Shown piece by piece: positions 8,953-17,334 of a stretch of DNA of 64,000 bases. The stretch comes from Winogradskyella psychrotolerans. Lineage in GTDB: Bacteria > Bacteroidota > Bacteroidia > Flavobacteriales > Flavobacteriaceae. The notes beneath the pieces were generated by a model. The model made no database searches. It had not been told where the DNA came from and was given only the letters and a program-made list of their open reading frames with translations. The translations under genes and the position numbers were made by a program. The stretch is from the NCBI RefSeq assembly GCF_018860545.1, contig NZ_JAHKPN010000011.1, positions 1 to 64,000 on the forward strand, given 5' to 3'. Position 1 is the stretch's first letter. Every line of letters starts with the position of its first letter.

Positions 8953-9678
8953 TTAATGCGCTGTTTCAAAAATCGTATTTCTTTCCGTTGTCTTATAAAT
9001 ATTCTTAGCAACAAGGCTATTGTTGGCTGTAGAACAATAGTTTTTATTATTTGGGTTTCGCAAATATTCCAGTTGATGATCTATCATTTTTTCAAAAGGC
9101 ATAAGAAAGTCCGTTGTATCACAGTGTTCAATGCCTCTTGCTTTTAGTAAGTTTAAAACGGTATAAACAGATTCAATAGTACTCAAACAAAGCGGTTCTG
9201 GTTGTTGTTTGATGATAAATCTTGATTTAATCTCGTTATCAAAACTCACTCTTTTTAAGGTTTGCAAGTTCCTACTTAGTTTTAGCATTTTACGAGCACA
9301 AGGCCATGTTCCATCTAGAATGAAGAGGTGTGGCTTTTGCCCTATAAAAGACTGCACTTCTGAACTCTTGTTTACAGAAAGGTTGAAGTTATCTTTTCCT
9401 GGATACAATAAAAAAGGGCTGTTATTTTCATTTGCAAGTATGGCATTTACACGCTTATTATTGGTAAAATCGACACCGACTATAATTTCTGAGTTCTCCA
9501 ATTGAAGCTTCGTCATATGTCCCGTTCCATTTTTTTCTTTCTTGTACTCTTTGGGGTGCATCAAAATTATAAAACGCGTCTTAGTCTGTAAAGGACTGAT
9601 GTGTTTACAAATACAGGTGCTTTTAGGACTCATGCATTTGTAACAGGTTAGTCTTGGGGGTTTTGTTTCTGATTGCAA
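8953..9678 (-). CDS. DTW-domain tRNA-uridine aminocarboxypropyltransferase
   Basis: The 241-residue protein begins with a four-Cys cluster (Cys12, 15, 22 and 24; CYKCMSPKSTCIC), continues with RFIILMHPKEYKKEKNGTGH, and has the family signature LDGTWPCARKM near residue 130. DTW-domain enzymes transfer the 3-amino-3-carboxypropyl group of S-adenosylmethionine to uridine in tRNA (acp3U; TapT/TuaA, human DTWD1/2). The family signature is usually DxTW and here reads DGTW. The C-terminal 30 residues are polar and probably unstructured. It stands alone, convergent with the alcohol dehydrogenase gene. Confidence 0.88.
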   Translation of the reverse strand: MQSETKPPRLTCYKCMSPKSTCICKHISPLQTKTRFIILMHPKEYKKEKNGTGHMTKLQLENSEIIVGVDFTNNKRVNAILANENNSPFLLYPGKDNFNLSVNKSSEVQSFIGQKPHLFILDGTWPCARKMLKLSRNLQTLKRVSFDNEIKSRFIIKQQPEPLCLSTIESVYTVLNLLKARGIEHCDTTDFLMPFEKMIDHQLEYLRNPNNKNYCSTANNSLVAKNIYKTTERNTIFETAH

Positions 9679-9836
9679 TGTGTGAATAGCTTATTGTTTT
9701 TGTAGGTGGTTGCGGTTATGGATATAGGTAGTGACGTTGTTAAGCATATAATTTAGTAAAGTATATAAAAACCGAATAAAAAATCTGCGAGTATTTTCGT
9801 AAGTAGGCTAGAACCAAGCAATAAATCATATATAGT

Positions 9837-10437
9837 GTTGGCAATCTGACTTTTATTTATTCAGTTCGTTTTTATACAATTCCGCTATTTTTTTTCTTTC
9901 GTTTTCGTTTTTTAAAATATTCTGTAGCCACATTTGTGGTTGGTCAGTTGCATTTCCGTATTCTCGGTTCTTATATTCTTTAAATTCCGAAAATTCAAGC
10001 CAATTCTTATTATGAATATGTTGAAGTGAATAAACAGCCATTTCTCCGTTTGTTGCTCCAAAAAACGGGCAAGTATGCACTTTGGTTTTAGTTGTGTCAG
10101 AAAGTTTGGTTATAAGAAATTCAGTCAATTCCGTTTTGTCATTTTCCGCAATCTTTTCCCATTCCTTTTCACTAAAAACCATAGTAGCAATTTTTCTCTT
10201 TTTTTCTGTGACATATTGTGTTCCACCTAAACAACCTCCTTTTTCAAAGACCATAAAATTCCACTGTTCAGCAATTGAATCGGTTTGTTGAATTTCTGGT
10301 TGGGAAATTTCTTTAGTCAATTCAGCAGTTTCGATGCTCAATTCAAATTTTGATTCCGATTGATTTTTACAGGAAATCAAAGTAAAAATCAGAAGTAATA
10401 TGTTTAATGCGTGTTTCATTTTCAGCTTGTTGCCAAC
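9837..10437 (-). mobile_element. cassette-like unit 1, bounded by GTTGGCAA / TTGCCAAC
   Basis: A single gene (9853-10419) is enclosed by GTTGGCAA (9837-9844) just beyond its stop codon and its reverse complement TTGCCAAC (10430-10437) just before its start codon. The A/T arms next to these boundaries (TATATAGT on the left, TTTATGTATAT on the right) are also related by inversion. The neighbouring unit at 10557-11625 has the same design with a different matched core. Matched cores per gene are the hallmark of integron-type cassettes, but no integrase is present and the core deviates from GTTRRRY. Confidence 0.5.
9853..10419 (-). CDS. hypothetical lipoprotein
   Basis: The 188-residue protein has a lipoprotein signal (MKHALNILLLIFTLISCKN, lipid-carrying Cys17), so it should be anchored in the cell envelope. 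The rest is a single soluble domain with two pairs of conserved-looking features, EKGGCLGGTQYV and KVHTCPFFGATNGEMAVYSLQHI. The two cysteines could form a disulfide. I do not recognise the family. It is the only gene inside cassette-like unit 1. The stop codon is 8 bases from one boundary and the start codon 10 bases from the other, the tight packaging expected of a gene cassette. Confidence 0.75.
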   Translation of the reverse strand: MKHALNILLLIFTLISCKNQSESKFELSIETAELTKEISQPEIQQTDSIAEQWNFMVFEKGGCLGGTQYVTEKKRKIATMVFSEKEWEKIAENDKTELTEFLITKLSDTTKTKVHTCPFFGATNGEMAVYSLQHIHNKNWLEFSEFKEYKNREYGNATDQPQMWLQNILKNENERKKIAELYKNELNK

Positions 10438-10563
10438 GTTTATGTATATGGAAAGTTGCGTGTTTGTGTGCGAGGATTTTCCGAAGGAAAATCAGATGTA
10501 GTAAATACGCAACGACCTTTGTTTTAGCACAACACCAGCAATTTTTTATATACTGTGTTGGGC
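10429..10563 (-). repeat. attC-like folded palindromic spacer between two cassette-like genes
   Basis: This 135-bp spacer is framed by GTTGCCAAC (10429-10437) and GTTGGGC (10557-10563). Inside are a paired GTTGCG (10455-10460) / CGCAAC (10508-10513) and a perfect hairpin GATTTTCC (10475-10482) / GGAAAATC (10486-10493) with a 3-base loop. Read on the minus strand it starts GCCCAAC (fits RYYYAAC) and ends GTTGGCA (near GTTRRRY). Nested imperfect pairing over the whole length resembles long attC sites. Closely similar spacers occur, to my recollection, in other Flavobacteriaceae; this was not searched. Confidence 0.5.
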
Positions 10564-11625
10564 ATAGTTTTTATTCTTCTTCATCCAATCCATATCTCGG
10601 TTTTTCTCCTTTATATTTAGGGAATAAATAAGATTTATTATCAGATGTATTTAGTTCAAATATTTTTTCTGTCAATGTTCTTATTTCGTGAACATAAGAA
10701 TTGTCTTTATTATAATCCGCAATAATCCTTTGTTCCATTGACCATTCATTATGCCAAGCGTCTGATAACAGAATGTCAATCGTTTCTTCTTTGTCAAGTC
10801 CTCTTTTTTTGAGAACCTTTTTATATGCTTTGCTAATTTTAGTAAGTCCTAATTCAACGCTTTTTCGGTCGTTTATAAAATCAGATGTTTGAACTTGCAT
10901 AAGACCAAGTGAATGTTTTTTTCCTGTTAGTTTGAAACGAGCGTTTTCAACAAATCTGGCTACTTTTGGTCGGTTAAAATCTTCATAAACCATTATAGCA
11001 TAAGCAATTGATTTTAATTTGTCATTAGTAATTTTTTCATTAACCAAATCAGAATATTTTTCTTTGAAATGAGAAATTCGACTCCTTAAATAGTTCTCTT
11101 TTCGTTGGATAGTTTTGTCAGATGAGATTCTAATTTGATTTAATGTGTGGAAAATAAAAATCAAAATGATTATCCATAATTCATTTGAAACTGTTTCAAA
11201 ATCAGGAAGTATATTTTCCTTTTTATAAATAATCTCTGTATAAGAAAAATATGAAATTGTAATTATTGAAATCCAATAAAGAACTTGACGATACCAATTC
11301 ATTAAGAGTCCACGATTGGTGATTAAGTTAAATGCTAATCTAAAAAGGATGTAATAAATTGAAATGAAATAAGCGTTTGTTACAAAGTCATCAAGCCCAA
11401 TTTTATATAGAATTGCAGAAACAATAAAAAGGTAAATTATTGGACTAATTATTCTAAATAGGAAATTGAAAGCTGGTGCTTCTTCGACTTTAAGAAACAT
11501 CGAGATTTCCATATATCCAACTGAATAAGAATGTCTACCAATCCAATTGATAATGAAGAAGAGTAAAACTCCTAAAAAAAATTGTAAAATGTGAATTTCT
11601 ATCATTTTCTCAAATTATGCCCAAC
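10557..11625 (-). mobile_element. cassette-like unit 2, bounded by GTTGGGCAT / ATGCCCAAC
   Basis: One gene (10571-11605) is enclosed by GTTGGGCAT (10557-10565) 5 bases beyond its stop codon and the exact reverse complement ATGCCCAAC (11617-11625) 11 bases before its start codon. GTTGGGC and GCCCAAC both fit the integron core rules GTTRRRY and RYYYAAC. The core differs from that of unit 1 but is again matched at both ends. It is inferred to be a mobile or formerly mobile single-gene cassette; no integrase is seen in the window. Confidence 0.5.
10571..11605 (-). CDS. membrane protein with a lysozyme/transglycosylase-like C-terminal domain
   Basis: The 344-residue protein has about five hydrophobic segments in residues 1-165, then a basic linker (RKENYLRSRISHFKEKY) and a soluble C-terminal domain. 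Around residues 205-260 it reads YEDFNRPKVARFVENARF ... SLGLMQVQTSDF. The E-(x)n-R order followed by S/TLGxMQV resembles lysozyme-like and lytic transglycosylase folds, where the Glu is the general acid. Glu in YEDFNRP is the candidate catalytic residue. Topology would need the domain to face the periplasm. The resemblance is motif-level only. The gene is enclosed in a cassette-like unit with its own boundary repeats. A role against peptidoglycan, or in self-lysis or defence, is possible but not shown. Confidence 0.7.
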   Translation of the reverse strand: MIEIHILQFFLGVLLFFIINWIGRHSYSVGYMEISMFLKVEEAPAFNFLFRIISPIIYLFIVSAILYKIGLDDFVTNAYFISIYYILFRLAFNLITNRGLLMNWYRQVLYWISIITISYFSYTEIIYKKENILPDFETVSNELWIIILIFIFHTLNQIRISSDKTIQRKENYLRSRISHFKEKYSDLVNEKITNDKLKSIAYAIMVYEDFNRPKVARFVENARFKLTGKKHSLGLMQVQTSDFINDRKSVELGLTKISKAYKKVLKKRGLDKEETIDILLSDAWHNEWSMEQRIIADYNKDNSYVHEIRTLTEKIFELNTSDNKSYLFPKYKGEKPRYGLDEEE

Positions 11626-11760
11626 TCGTTATATAAAAATAAACAGCAACCTTATCAATATTACACTTCAGGATAACAAAACTTTAAGGCACTATTTGTT
11701 TTCTATAAATCTATGAAAACCATTCCACATATCTATACGTAAAGTCACGTACGTTTTAGC

Positions 11761-12432
11761 CTAAAAAAATTCCTGTAGTTCCGCAAATTCATCAACCACT
11801 ATAGTTGGCTTATAATCGGCAATATTCTCGTTATAGTTATAACCGTAACTCACACCAATACTGTCTATGTTGGCATTCTGAGCGGCTAGAATATCATTTT
11901 TAGAGTCACCAACCATGATGCTTTTTTCTATCGTTGTATTCAGTTCGTTTACTAAGTGTAACAATGGTGCTGCACTGGGTTTTTTCTCAGCTAAGGAATC
12001 TTCTCCTATCCAACGTTTAAAGTATGTTGTAATCTCTAAGGTGTCTAAAATCGGTTGTATAAATCCAAAAGGTTTATTAGTGCAAATCGCCATGTTATAA
12101 CCGTTTTGGTCCAAAATTTTTAAAGTTTCTAAAACACCGGAATACATAAACGTTTCTACACAAATGGCGTCTTTATAAGCCGCCAAATAAATATCAAAAG
12201 CGTCTTTTAACAAGGGTTCTGGCAGCGCTTTATCTGGCATTCTGTATTCTAGAGCTCTGCGCACCAAAGGTTTGGCACCATTGCCTATAAACGGAGTGAC
12301 TTGGCTTATGGTTAAGGGCTGTAAACTATAATACTTTAACATTGTATTTACAGCCAAGGTCAAATCTGGAATACTATTAATTAGCGTGCCGTCAAAATCG
12401 AATATAATAAGGTCTTTGTCTTTAAAATTCAC
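11761..12432 (-). CDS. HAD-superfamily phosphatase, phosphoglycolate phosphatase-like
   Basis: The 223-residue protein has all four HAD motifs: FDFDGTL (motif I, Asp nucleophile and Asp acid near residues 11-15), a CTNKP threonine/asparagine segment (motif II), Lys in AEKKPSAAP (motif III) and MVGDSKNDILAA (motif IV). The helical cap between motifs I and II is of the C1 type seen in Gph and PGMB/YjjG relatives. The expected reaction is removal of phosphate from a small metabolite such as 2-phosphoglycolate. Exact substrates in this group cannot be read from sequence. It is monocistronic. Confidence 0.88.
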   Translation of the reverse strand: MNFKDKDLIIFDFDGTLINSIPDLTLAVNTMLKYYSLQPLTISQVTPFIGNGAKPLVRRALEYRMPDKALPEPLLKDAFDIYLAAYKDAICVETFMYSGVLETLKILDQNGYNMAICTNKPFGFIQPILDTLEITTYFKRWIGEDSLAEKKPSAAPLLHLVNELNTTIEKSIMVGDSKNDILAAQNANIDSIGVSYGYNYNENIADYKPTIVVDEFAELQEFF

Positions 12433-12553
12433 AATGTTTAATTTTACACAAAGATGCGGAAGTTTTGGATAAAATAAGGCTTGTAAGTTCTACAAACTTA
12501 GTCGCGATTATGATTGGTATAAAATCGCGAAGGCGTTGGTGTAAAAATTCTTG

Positions 12554-12606
12554 TTCTCGATACTCATTTTACTCATTTTCAATCGTAAAATGCACTCGAA
12601 CTGACG
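12554..12606 (+). repeat. dispersed hairpin repeat, copy 2
   Basis: TTCTCGATAC (12554-12563) and CACTCGAACTGACG (12593-12606) are the same borders as copy 1 with one change. The stem between them, CATTTTAC (12565-12572) / GTAAAATG (12585-12592), is perfectly paired but has a different sequence from the stems of the other copies. Confidence 0.75.
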
Positions 12607-12670
12607 AATTTTAGAGCATCTGAATTCAATTAGATTAAGCTTTAGTTTAGATGCGTTTCAAATGAAGATG

Positions 12671-13849
12671 CTACACATGTTTCAACTTTTGCTTCAGCAT
12701 TTTGGCCGCAGACGTATAACCGCCTTCGGTGCCATCGACGAAGTGAGAATGTTTGGTCTTTCGATCTAACACATAACAAGACATGACTGAGGCGTGCGTG
12801 ACATGAATACCATAAATAATTTTTTTGTCATCTTCTAGTGCATTCAAATACGCTATAAAACGATCAATTTTAGATTGTTCTGCTGTAAATACAGTATTAA
12901 TCATACCATCGAGCATAAATGTATGCGATAATTGCCCTATTTGTTGTAAATAGTGTTTTCCATCATTTGAAAAGTTTAAATAGAATTTACCGATGAGTGT
13001 AGACATCCATTTTTTTAACAAGTAACTTATATTTTGCTTAGCGAGACTAATCTTCATTTCCTCCCAAATATTAAGAAGACTAAAATTTAATTTTAAGTTA
13101 GTCGTTTTTATAGGTTGTCGGTTATCAAAAGTCCCAAAGAGCGCATCCATTTGACTCACCACATCTCTATAAATTCGTCGTTGATCGTCTTCGTTTATAG
13201 CGTCTAATAATAAACAGACTACTTTTTTTTGAGTTTGAATAGGCTTGATTTGCTTCCAACGACACTCCATGCCTTCTAAGTTTAGAAGGGCTTTTTCAAA
13301 ATGAGTATTGCTCTCTTCAAAATTAGTTTTAATTAAGTCCTCAGCCTTTTTTAAACCGCTACCTAACACAATAGGAATCGACAATTGATTGGTCAGTTGG
13401 TGTTTGGCTAGTTTTAAACCGTAATCCTGACCTCTTAAATAATTAACCGAAATATGCCCTACTCTAAGTATTAAATTGGTATGATTCTTAATATGAAGGC
13501 TATAATTATCTAAAATCTGTATAATTGGTTCTAAAAACACCGTTGGAATAATAAACGTGGCGCCATCACCTCCAAAAAAATAGGGAATTTCGATATTTTG
13601 CTTTTCTTTTCTGATAAAATTTAGAACAGAAATTATAGAACCCGTTGCAGTAAGATTAACCTGATGGTGTTTGCCTTCATCAACAGCTAATGTAGAATTT
13701 AGAATATCAACAATGACCACATGCCAAGTATCTGGCACATCTGAAAAATACGATTCATTTTCCAAAAGCTCAGACAGAGTCTCAGTCGATTTTTTTAGTT
13801 TATTATAGTATGTTATGTCTTCCATTATGACCTCTACGGATTGCGCCAT
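12671..13849 (-). CDS. DUF3095 family protein, nucleotide-cyclase-like motifs
   Basis: The 392-residue protein matches my recollection of DUF3095: a PDTWHVVIVDILNST segment (Asp48) followed by IPYFFGGDGATFIIP (Asp95). These two aspartate-bearing motifs are placed about 47 residues apart, like the two metal-binding positions of class III adenylate cyclases and GGDEF domains. A nucleotide-cyclase-type fold is therefore plausible, though no catalytic product is known to me. The C-terminal half has a possible second cyclase-like repeat and an FVDGTEGGYTSAAKMLK end. The start could also be the ATG 24 bases downstream (MEDITYYNK). It is monocistronic, and the neighbours do not suggest a signalling pathway. 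Confidence 0.8.
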   Translation of the reverse strand: MAQSVEVIMEDITYYNKLKKSTETLSELLENESYFSDVPDTWHVVIVDILNSTLAVDEGKHHQVNLTATGSIISVLNFIRKEKQNIEIPYFFGGDGATFIIPTVFLEPIIQILDNYSLHIKNHTNLILRVGHISVNYLRGQDYGLKLAKHQLTNQLSIPIVLGSGLKKAEDLIKTNFEESNTHFEKALLNLEGMECRWKQIKPIQTQKKVVCLLLDAINEDDQRRIYRDVVSQMDALFGTFDNRQPIKTTNLKLNFSLLNIWEEMKISLAKQNISYLLKKWMSTLIGKFYLNFSNDGKHYLQQIGQLSHTFMLDGMINTVFTAEQSKIDRFIAYLNALEDDKKIIYGIHVTHASVMSCYVLDRKTKHSHFVDGTEGGYTSAAKMLKQKLKHV

Positions 13850-14057
13850 TTTTCTTTAAAATCCTTTTAATCTTCTGTTTAGGATCACTTTTAAATACAT
13901 ATTATTTTTTCAGATCCTATTTTAAAAGCATCATTATTAAGTCCGTTTAAAACCTACAAAATCCTATAATTTTAAATATAGTCAATTTTAAAATGAATCA
14001 ACGTTATAACATACTTCATAATTGTTATGGTTATTAGTAGTCACCATCCTTTTCAAT

Positions 14058-14094
14058 AAAAAAAGCACCTACATTATTATTGCAAGTGCTTTTT
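14058..14094 (-). terminator. rho-independent terminator of the M49 peptidase gene
   Basis: AAAAAGCAC (14060-14068) pairs with GTGCTTTTT (14086-14094) across a 17-base loop, 23 bases after the stop codon of the reverse-strand gene. The A run at the left end gives a U run on the transcript. Confidence 0.7.
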
Positions 14095-14116
14095 AAAACC
14101 TATGATAATCTATACC

Positions 14117-16153
14117 TTAATTAACATCAGGAAGATTGTTGTACGTTTTACTGTAATATAACATCTGCTCAGCAAATGCATTAGGTTGTGTCACTTTAAT
14201 CGTTGTGATTTCGCCAGCATCATCCATTTCAGGAACTAAAACCGGATTTACAAAACCACTATAAGGTGGAGATGGAAATTGTTTGTTACGCTCTAAAACT
14301 TCAGCATGAATATCTTGATCGACTTTTACACCATAACCTTCAACTAAGGCTTCAACAGCAGCGTAATCTCCTTCAGACTTAATACGTTGTGTTTCTCTTA
14401 ATAATTGTCCGAATAAATCGTGTAATTTTTCGTAATCATTAATATTGAAATAGGTTTTTCCGTCTCTTGTTACTTTTTCAATCACGTTGTCTGCTTTTCC
14501 TTGTTCGAAAGCCCAAGCCGAAACCCACTGTCTGTTTCGCATGTGTGCTTCTTCAACATCGTCACCTAAATCTAAACGGATTAACTGCGTCATTAAACCA
14601 TTTCTGATGTAACCATCGTAAGCTGCTTTCCCTACTTTTTTCCAGTCGTCAACTAACCCTAAGTCTTGTAATTTAGAATCGTATAAATAGTATAAACCTA
14701 CTAAATCGGCACGACCCTCTTCTAAAGTTGAGGCGTACGTTTTAAGCGTTTCTTTAGTTTCACCAACACCAGGATTTAATTGTCCTGAAGCATGACCAAT
14801 CACCTCATGTAACGCGGTGTGCAATTTATCTGCTAATTGTCCGTATGCTTCTTCGAGTTGTAACTCTTCTTCATCGTGTACAAATTCTTTTAAACGACCA
14901 GAACCGCCTGCATTATTATAAGCATTGATAATATTTCCTAGGGAAACCGATTTACTTCCAACGGCTGCTCTAATCCAGTTAGCATTTGGTAAATTAACAC
15001 CAATTGGAGTACTTGGCGAGGCATCACCTGCTTCACCAGCCACGTTTACTACTTTATATGTGACCCCAACAACACTGTCTTTTTTGTGTGCGTCCATTAA
15101 TGGAGAATTATCTTCAAACCATTGTGCGTTTTCAGACAAAACTGCCATTTTTTTAGACATGTCAAAATCGTTAATCTGCACTACCGTTTCGTAAGACCCT
15201 CTATAGCCTAAAGGATCATTGTACACTTCAATAAAACTATTAATATAATCCACATTACCTTCGGTTGCGGCTGTCCAAGCGACGTTATAATCGTCCCAAG
15301 TTTGTAAATCACCCGTTTTATAATACTTAATTAGTAAACCTAAAGCTTCACCTTGTGCTTCATTTTCGGCAACTCCTTGTGCTTTTTCTAACCACTTTAC
15401 AATTTCGTCTATAGCGGCACCATATAAGCCGCCAGACTTATAAACACGTTCTTTTAATTCTCCATTTTCTTTTACCAATTGAGAGTTTAACCCATATGAC
15501 AATGGCTTCTCTGGATCTGGAGAGACTTTCGTTTTGTAAAAATTAGCCACATCTGCATTGGTCACATCTGGACCGTAAAAATTCACTGCAGATTCTAAAA
15601 CATTGTCAATACCTTTAGCCTGATTCACTTTTTTAGAATCTTTATCATTGAATAAAACCTCAAAAGCCTCACCTTCTAAAGTGGTATTGGTTGCCACTAA
15701 TAATTCATTTAAATAATCTTTACCAAACGCAGGTTTTAACTTCGCATTAGAATAGTGATGGTGGATTCCGTTACTAAACCAAACACGTTTTAAGTAGCTC
15801 TCAAAATTTTTCCAGTTGTCTGTGGTTTTGTCACCAGTGTAGTTGGTATAGATATTTTCTAGCGCATGTCTAATTTTAAGATTATGTCTATAATTCTGAT
15901 CCCACATAATATCGCGACCCTCAAGACCTGCTTGCGTTAAATAATATACTAATTTTTGTTCTTTCAGGCTAAGATTTTCCCAACCTGGAATTTGGTATCG
16001 TAAAATTTTAATATCAGCAAATTCTTCAACATTAAAACTAAAATCCGCTTCAGTAACTTCTACGGTTTCAGTTGGTTCTTCTTTTGCTTCATTCTTACAT
16101 GCCACTATAAATAGGGCAAGAAAACAGATTTTAATTAAGGAATTTAAATTCAT
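14117..16153 (-). CDS. dipeptidyl-peptidase III-family (M49) zinc metallopeptidase lipoprotein
   Basis: The 678-residue protein carries the M49 signature HEVIGH near residue 450. It has two zinc-binding His separated by one more residue than in ordinary HExxH enzymes, with the general base Glu between. The third ligand is in EEGRAD about 30 residues on (usual form EEXRAE/D). M49 enzymes cut dipeptides from peptide N-termini. The start MNLNSLIKICFLALFIVACKN is a lipoprotein signal (Cys19), so this copy works in the envelope, unlike the cytosolic animal enzyme. Length agrees with the family. The gene is divergent from the SRPBCC/GyrI-like gene, and both have good -7 boxes between them. Confidence 0.92.
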   Translation of the reverse strand: MNLNSLIKICFLALFIVACKNEAKEEPTETVEVTEADFSFNVEEFADIKILRYQIPGWENLSLKEQKLVYYLTQAGLEGRDIMWDQNYRHNLKIRHALENIYTNYTGDKTTDNWKNFESYLKRVWFSNGIHHHYSNAKLKPAFGKDYLNELLVATNTTLEGEAFEVLFNDKDSKKVNQAKGIDNVLESAVNFYGPDVTNADVANFYKTKVSPDPEKPLSYGLNSQLVKENGELKERVYKSGGLYGAAIDEIVKWLEKAQGVAENEAQGEALGLLIKYYKTGDLQTWDDYNVAWTAATEGNVDYINSFIEVYNDPLGYRGSYETVVQINDFDMSKKMAVLSENAQWFEDNSPLMDAHKKDSVVGVTYKVVNVAGEAGDASPSTPIGVNLPNANWIRAAVGSKSVSLGNIINAYNNAGGSGRLKEFVHDEEELQLEEAYGQLADKLHTALHEVIGHASGQLNPGVGETKETLKTYASTLEEGRADLVGLYYLYDSKLQDLGLVDDWKKVGKAAYDGYIRNGLMTQLIRLDLGDDVEEAHMRNRQWVSAWAFEQGKADNVIEKVTRDGKTYFNINDYEKLHDLFGQLLRETQRIKSEGDYAAVEALVEGYGVKVDQDIHAEVLERNKQFPSPPYSGFVNPVLVPEMDDAGEITTIKVTQPNAFAEQMLYYSKTYNNLPDVN

Positions 16154-16176
16154 GGGATATTTTTATTTGTTGTACA

Positions 16177-16184
16177 CAAATGTA
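16177..16184 (-). promoter_or_regulatory. -7 promoter box of the M49 peptidase gene
   Basis: The minus-strand TACATTTG fits TAnnTTTG and sits 24 bases upstream of the start codon. It forms the right arm of a small palindrome (TTTGT...ACAAA). Confidence 0.5.
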
Positions 16185-16212
16185 ATGTATATATCACATA
16201 TCATAAAATCAC

Positions 16213-16220
16213 TATCTTTG
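16213..16220 (+). promoter_or_regulatory. -7 promoter box of the SRPBCC/GyrI-like gene
   Basis: TATCTTTG fits TAnnTTTG, 26 bases upstream of the ATG at 16247. It is divergent from the box at 16177-16184. No convincing -33 element is seen. Confidence 0.5.
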
Positions 16221-16246
16221 ATAAACACATAATTTATTTCTTCTAA

Positions 16247-17266
16247 ATGAAAGTATTTAAATCCTTCCTTTTATTATTCTTAATCCTTGTTATAGGAGTT
16301 TCAATTTATATTGCTGTGCAGCCTAATTCGTACAAGGTGACACGCACAAAAACGATAGATGCACCTCCTTCGGTTATTTATAATACTGTTATTGATTTTA
16401 AGACATGGGACTCGTGGAGTTCTTGGGTTGAAACTAATCCTGATATTGTATCCACCTTAGGCGATACCACTAAAGGTATTGGAGCATCATATAAATGGAA
16501 TGAGGCTGGAGAGATTGGACATATGAAAACAATAGAAGCTGAAACCAACACATCTATTGCCCAAGAGATGCAATTTGCTGAGTACCCAAAATCTGATGTG
16601 AATTGGAATTTTAAGTCCAATACGGATGGGTCTACCGATGTGACTTGGAGTATTTCTGGTGATGATTTACCATTTGGATTTAAAATGTGGGCTGCCTTTT
16701 CTGGTGGTATGGAACAGCAAATTGGTCCGGATTACGAACGTAGTTTAGAATTATTAGACAGTGTAGTACAAGCCGACATGAAAGTTTATACGATTAAAGT
16801 TGAAGGTGTCACACAACATAGTGGAGGCTATTATCTTTATAATACGGCATCTTGTAAATTCAGTGATTTTGAAAAAAACATGACTTCAATGTTACCTAAA
16901 GTTGGAGCCTACGCTATAGCTCATAATGTTACTATGGCTGGACCTCCATTTATTTTATATCACAAATGGGATGAAGAAAATGATACCGTAATGTTCTCTA
17001 CATGTGTACCAACGAATTCTAGAATTATTACTGACGAAGCCGAAATTTTAACGGGTAACCTAGAATCTTTTAGAGCTGTAAAAACTGTTTTAACAGGTAA
17101 TTATGATAATTTGAAAGAAGCTTGGGACACCACAATGGCGTATATAAGCACTAATAATCTTGAAATGGTTGAAGGTGGATCAATGCTTGAAACCTATTTA
17201 ACCGATCCTATGAGTGAGCAAAATCCTGCAAAATGGATTACCGAGATTTATGTGGAAGTGAAGTGA
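16247..17266 (+). CDS. SRPBCC (polyketide-cyclase-like) plus GyrI-like binding domain protein
   Basis: The 339-residue protein has an N-terminal membrane anchor or uncleaved signal (FKSFLLLFLILVIGVSIYIA). Residues about 30-175 form a START/SRPBCC domain (TIDAPPSVIYNTVIDFKTWDSWSSW is the typical opening). Residues about 180-339 form a GyrI-like small-molecule-binding domain. Both halves are hydrophobic-ligand-binding folds without fixed catalytic residues, so the protein probably binds or senses a lipophilic compound at the membrane. This domain pair recurs in Bacteroidota. It is monocistronic; a 7-bp tandem repeat begins 3 bases after its stop codon. Confidence 0.85.
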   Translation: MKVFKSFLLLFLILVIGVSIYIAVQPNSYKVTRTKTIDAPPSVIYNTVIDFKTWDSWSSWVETNPDIVSTLGDTTKGIGASYKWNEAGEIGHMKTIEAETNTSIAQEMQFAEYPKSDVNWNFKSNTDGSTDVTWSISGDDLPFGFKMWAAFSGGMEQQIGPDYERSLELLDSVVQADMKVYTIKVEGVTQHSGGYYLYNTASCKFSDFEKNMTSMLPKVGAYAIAHNVTMAGPPFILYHKWDEENDTVMFSTCVPTNSRIITDEAEILTGNLESFRAVKTVLTGNYDNLKEAWDTTMAYISTNNLEMVEGGSMLETYLTDPMSEQNPAKWITEIYVEVK

Positions 17267-17269
17267 TTT

Positions 17270-17302
17270 GAAGTGTGAAGTGTGAAGTGTGAAGTGTGAA
17301 GT
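17270..17302 (+). repeat. 7-bp tandem repeat (GAAGTGT, 4.7 copies)
   Basis: GAAGTGT is repeated four times without error from 17270, plus a partial unit ending in GAAGT, starting 3 bases after the stop codon of the gene at 16247-17266. A second 7-bp tandem array with a related GTGT core lies at 18233-18260, again against a gene end. Confidence 0.9.
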
Positions 17303-17334
17303 TAAAAAACTCTCACTACATTTTGAAGAAAAAA

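Noticed and set aside
10407-10631. 74-residue forward frame in the spacer between the cassette-like genes
   Set aside because: It is made of the palindromic spacer and antisense ends of the two genes; no start context or family.
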